Positions 7,337 to 7,994 of a stretch of 7,994 bases of DNA are shown here, piece after piece (the first letter of the stretch is position 1; each line of letters starts with the position of its first letter). Source of the stretch: Chloroflexota bacterium (GTDB taxonomy: Bacteria; Chloroflexota; Anaerolineae; Aggregatilineales; UBA2796); contig RFIM01000251.1 in assembly GCA_003695215.1 (NCBI GenBank), positions 1 through 7,994 on the forward strand, written 5' to 3'. A model generated the notes under the pieces. The model was not told where the DNA came from, did no database searches, and worked only from the letters and a program-made list of their open reading frames with translations. Made by a program: the position numbers and the translations under genes.

Positions 7337-7374
7337 GAAGTTAGAAACAAGGATTTGCTAATCCATTTAACTTC
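7337..7374 (+). repeat. nested inverted repeat between drmD and the methylase gene
   Basis: The outer arms GAAGTTA (7337-7343) and TAACTTC (7368-7374) are perfectly complementary. Nested inside are GGATT (7351-7355) and AATCC (7360-7364), around the loop TGCT. The transcript could fold into a two-storey hairpin with an asymmetric internal loop (seven and three bases). It begins nine bases after the helicase stop and has no T-run. It could attenuate, protect or process the mRNA, or be a protein-binding site. Confidence 0.45.
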
Positions 7375-7383
7375 GCGTAAACT
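7355..7383 (+). promoter_or_regulatory. weak candidate internal promoter before the methylase
   Basis: TTGCTA (7355-7360, 4 of 6 matches), a 17-base spacer and TAAACT (7378-7383, 4 of 6 matches) lie in an AT-rich patch between the two genes. The predicted start is near 7390, about 30 bases before the methylase ATG. Separate methylase expression would make sense for protecting host DNA, but the boxes are imperfect and the -35 overlaps the nested repeat. Confidence 0.35.
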
Positions 7384-7419
7384 TTAGCCATGTTGCCATG
7401 AAGGAGATGCGCTTTTGAC

Positions 7420-7994
7420 ATGCCGCGCAAGAAGCTGATTGAAGTCGCCCTGCCGCTCGATGCCATCAACGACGCCTCTGCCCACGAGAAGAACGTACAT
7501 CTCGGGCATATCAACAATTTGCACGTGTGGTGGGCGCGCCGACCGCTCGCCGCAGCGCGCGCCGTGCTCTTCGCCTCGCTCGTGGACGATCCCGATAACC
7601 CTGAGGCGCCGCCTGATTTCGTTGAGGCTTGCCGCCGATTGCCCCTGGGCGAAAACGCCGCGCGCGAAGATACGCCGCGCATGCGCCTCTTTGATTTCAT
7701 CGCGCGCCTGGTGGAATGGGAAGCCACGACCGACGAGCGTATCATCGCTCAGGCGCGCGAGCTGATCCAGCTCTCGACTGACGGCGCGCCGCCGCCCGTT
7801 TTAGACCCGTTCGCAGGCGGCGGCGCCATTCCGCTGGAAGCCCGTCGGCTCGGTTTGGAGGCGCACGCAACTGACCTGAACCCTGTGGCTGTGCTGATCA
7901 ACAAGGCCCAGCTGGAGATACCCGCCCTGTTCGCCAACATGCCGCCCGTCAACCCTGTGGATCGCGAGCAAGTGGGCGCCCAAGACGGCTGGCA
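7420..7994 (+). CDS. drmMI: DUF1156-type adenine-specific DNA methylase, N-terminal part
   Basis: The gene runs off the right edge; 191 codons are visible. The N-terminus LIEVALPLDAIN (6-17), then GHINNLHVWWARRPLAAARAV-type sequence with WWARRP at 37-42, is diagnostic of DUF1156 methylases (COG1743). The SAM-binding motif I LDPFAGGGAIPLEA is at 128-141, and the following acidic motif ATDLNPVAVL at 150-159. The catalytic (D/N/S)PP(Y/F) motif should lie downstream and is not visible. The enzyme is expected to methylate adenine N6 in host DNA, which in class 1 DISARM is the self mark. AAGGAG at 7401-7406 lies 13 bases before the ATG, longer than usual, but no in-frame start is nearer. Its position after the SNF2/DUF3883 helicase supports the drmMI name. 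DUF1156 methylases also occur in other defence clusters, for example with DUF499 ATPases. Confidence 0.85.
   Translation, partial: MPRKKLIEVALPLDAINDASAHEKNVHLGHINNLHVWWARRPLAAARAVLFASLVDDPDNPEAPPDFVEACRRLPLGENAAREDTPRMRLFDFIARLVEWEATTDERIIAQARELIQLSTDGAPPPVLDPFAGGGAIPLEARRLGLEAHATDLNPVAVLINKAQLEIPALFANMPPVNPVDREQVGAQDGW

Overview
The window looks like a piece of a GC-rich bacterial chromosome (by eye well above 50% G+C). I read it as probably Chloroflexota. The best clue is the large exported beta-propeller protein ending in a Thr/Pro/Ala/Arg-rich tail of the TATPTATATP type, a style very common in that phylum. The RDD protein and the SDR are compatible but not diagnostic, so the assignment is an inference.

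Layout, left to right. Bases 1-57 are probably the last 18 codons of an upstream gene. A strong sigma70-type promoter (TTGACA-17-TACACT) then drives an RDD-family membrane protein with a TPR-like soluble N-terminus (167-910, +). This gene meets a short-chain dehydrogenase/reductase tail to tail (967-1713, -), with a clean hairpin between them. The SDR has its own promoter with a perfect TATAAT. Upstream of it on the same strand is a large secreted protein (1783-3660, -) with a PsbP/DcrB-like N-terminal segment, a PD40/TolB-like propeller and the Thr/Pro-rich tail.

A 199-bp divergent intergenic region (3661-3859) separates this housekeeping-type block from the start of a defence locus reading rightward. 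The locus begins with a 1155-residue SNF2-family helicase with a C-terminal DUF3883 domain, matching DrmD of class 1 DISARM (3860-7327). After a 92-bp gap comes the first 191 codons of a DUF1156-type adenine-specific DNA methylase, matching DrmMI (7420 to the window end). The remaining DISARM genes (drmA, drmB, drmC) would lie beyond the right edge, so the system type is inferred from two genes only.

The two defence genes would work together: the methylase marks host DNA as self, and the helicase, with partners outside the window, acts on unmarked invading DNA. Unexplained details include a 7-7 dyad exactly filling the spacer of a candidate promoter for the propeller gene, a nested inverted repeat plus candidate promoter between helicase and methylase, and a PD-(D/E)xK-like residue pattern at the helicase C-terminus.
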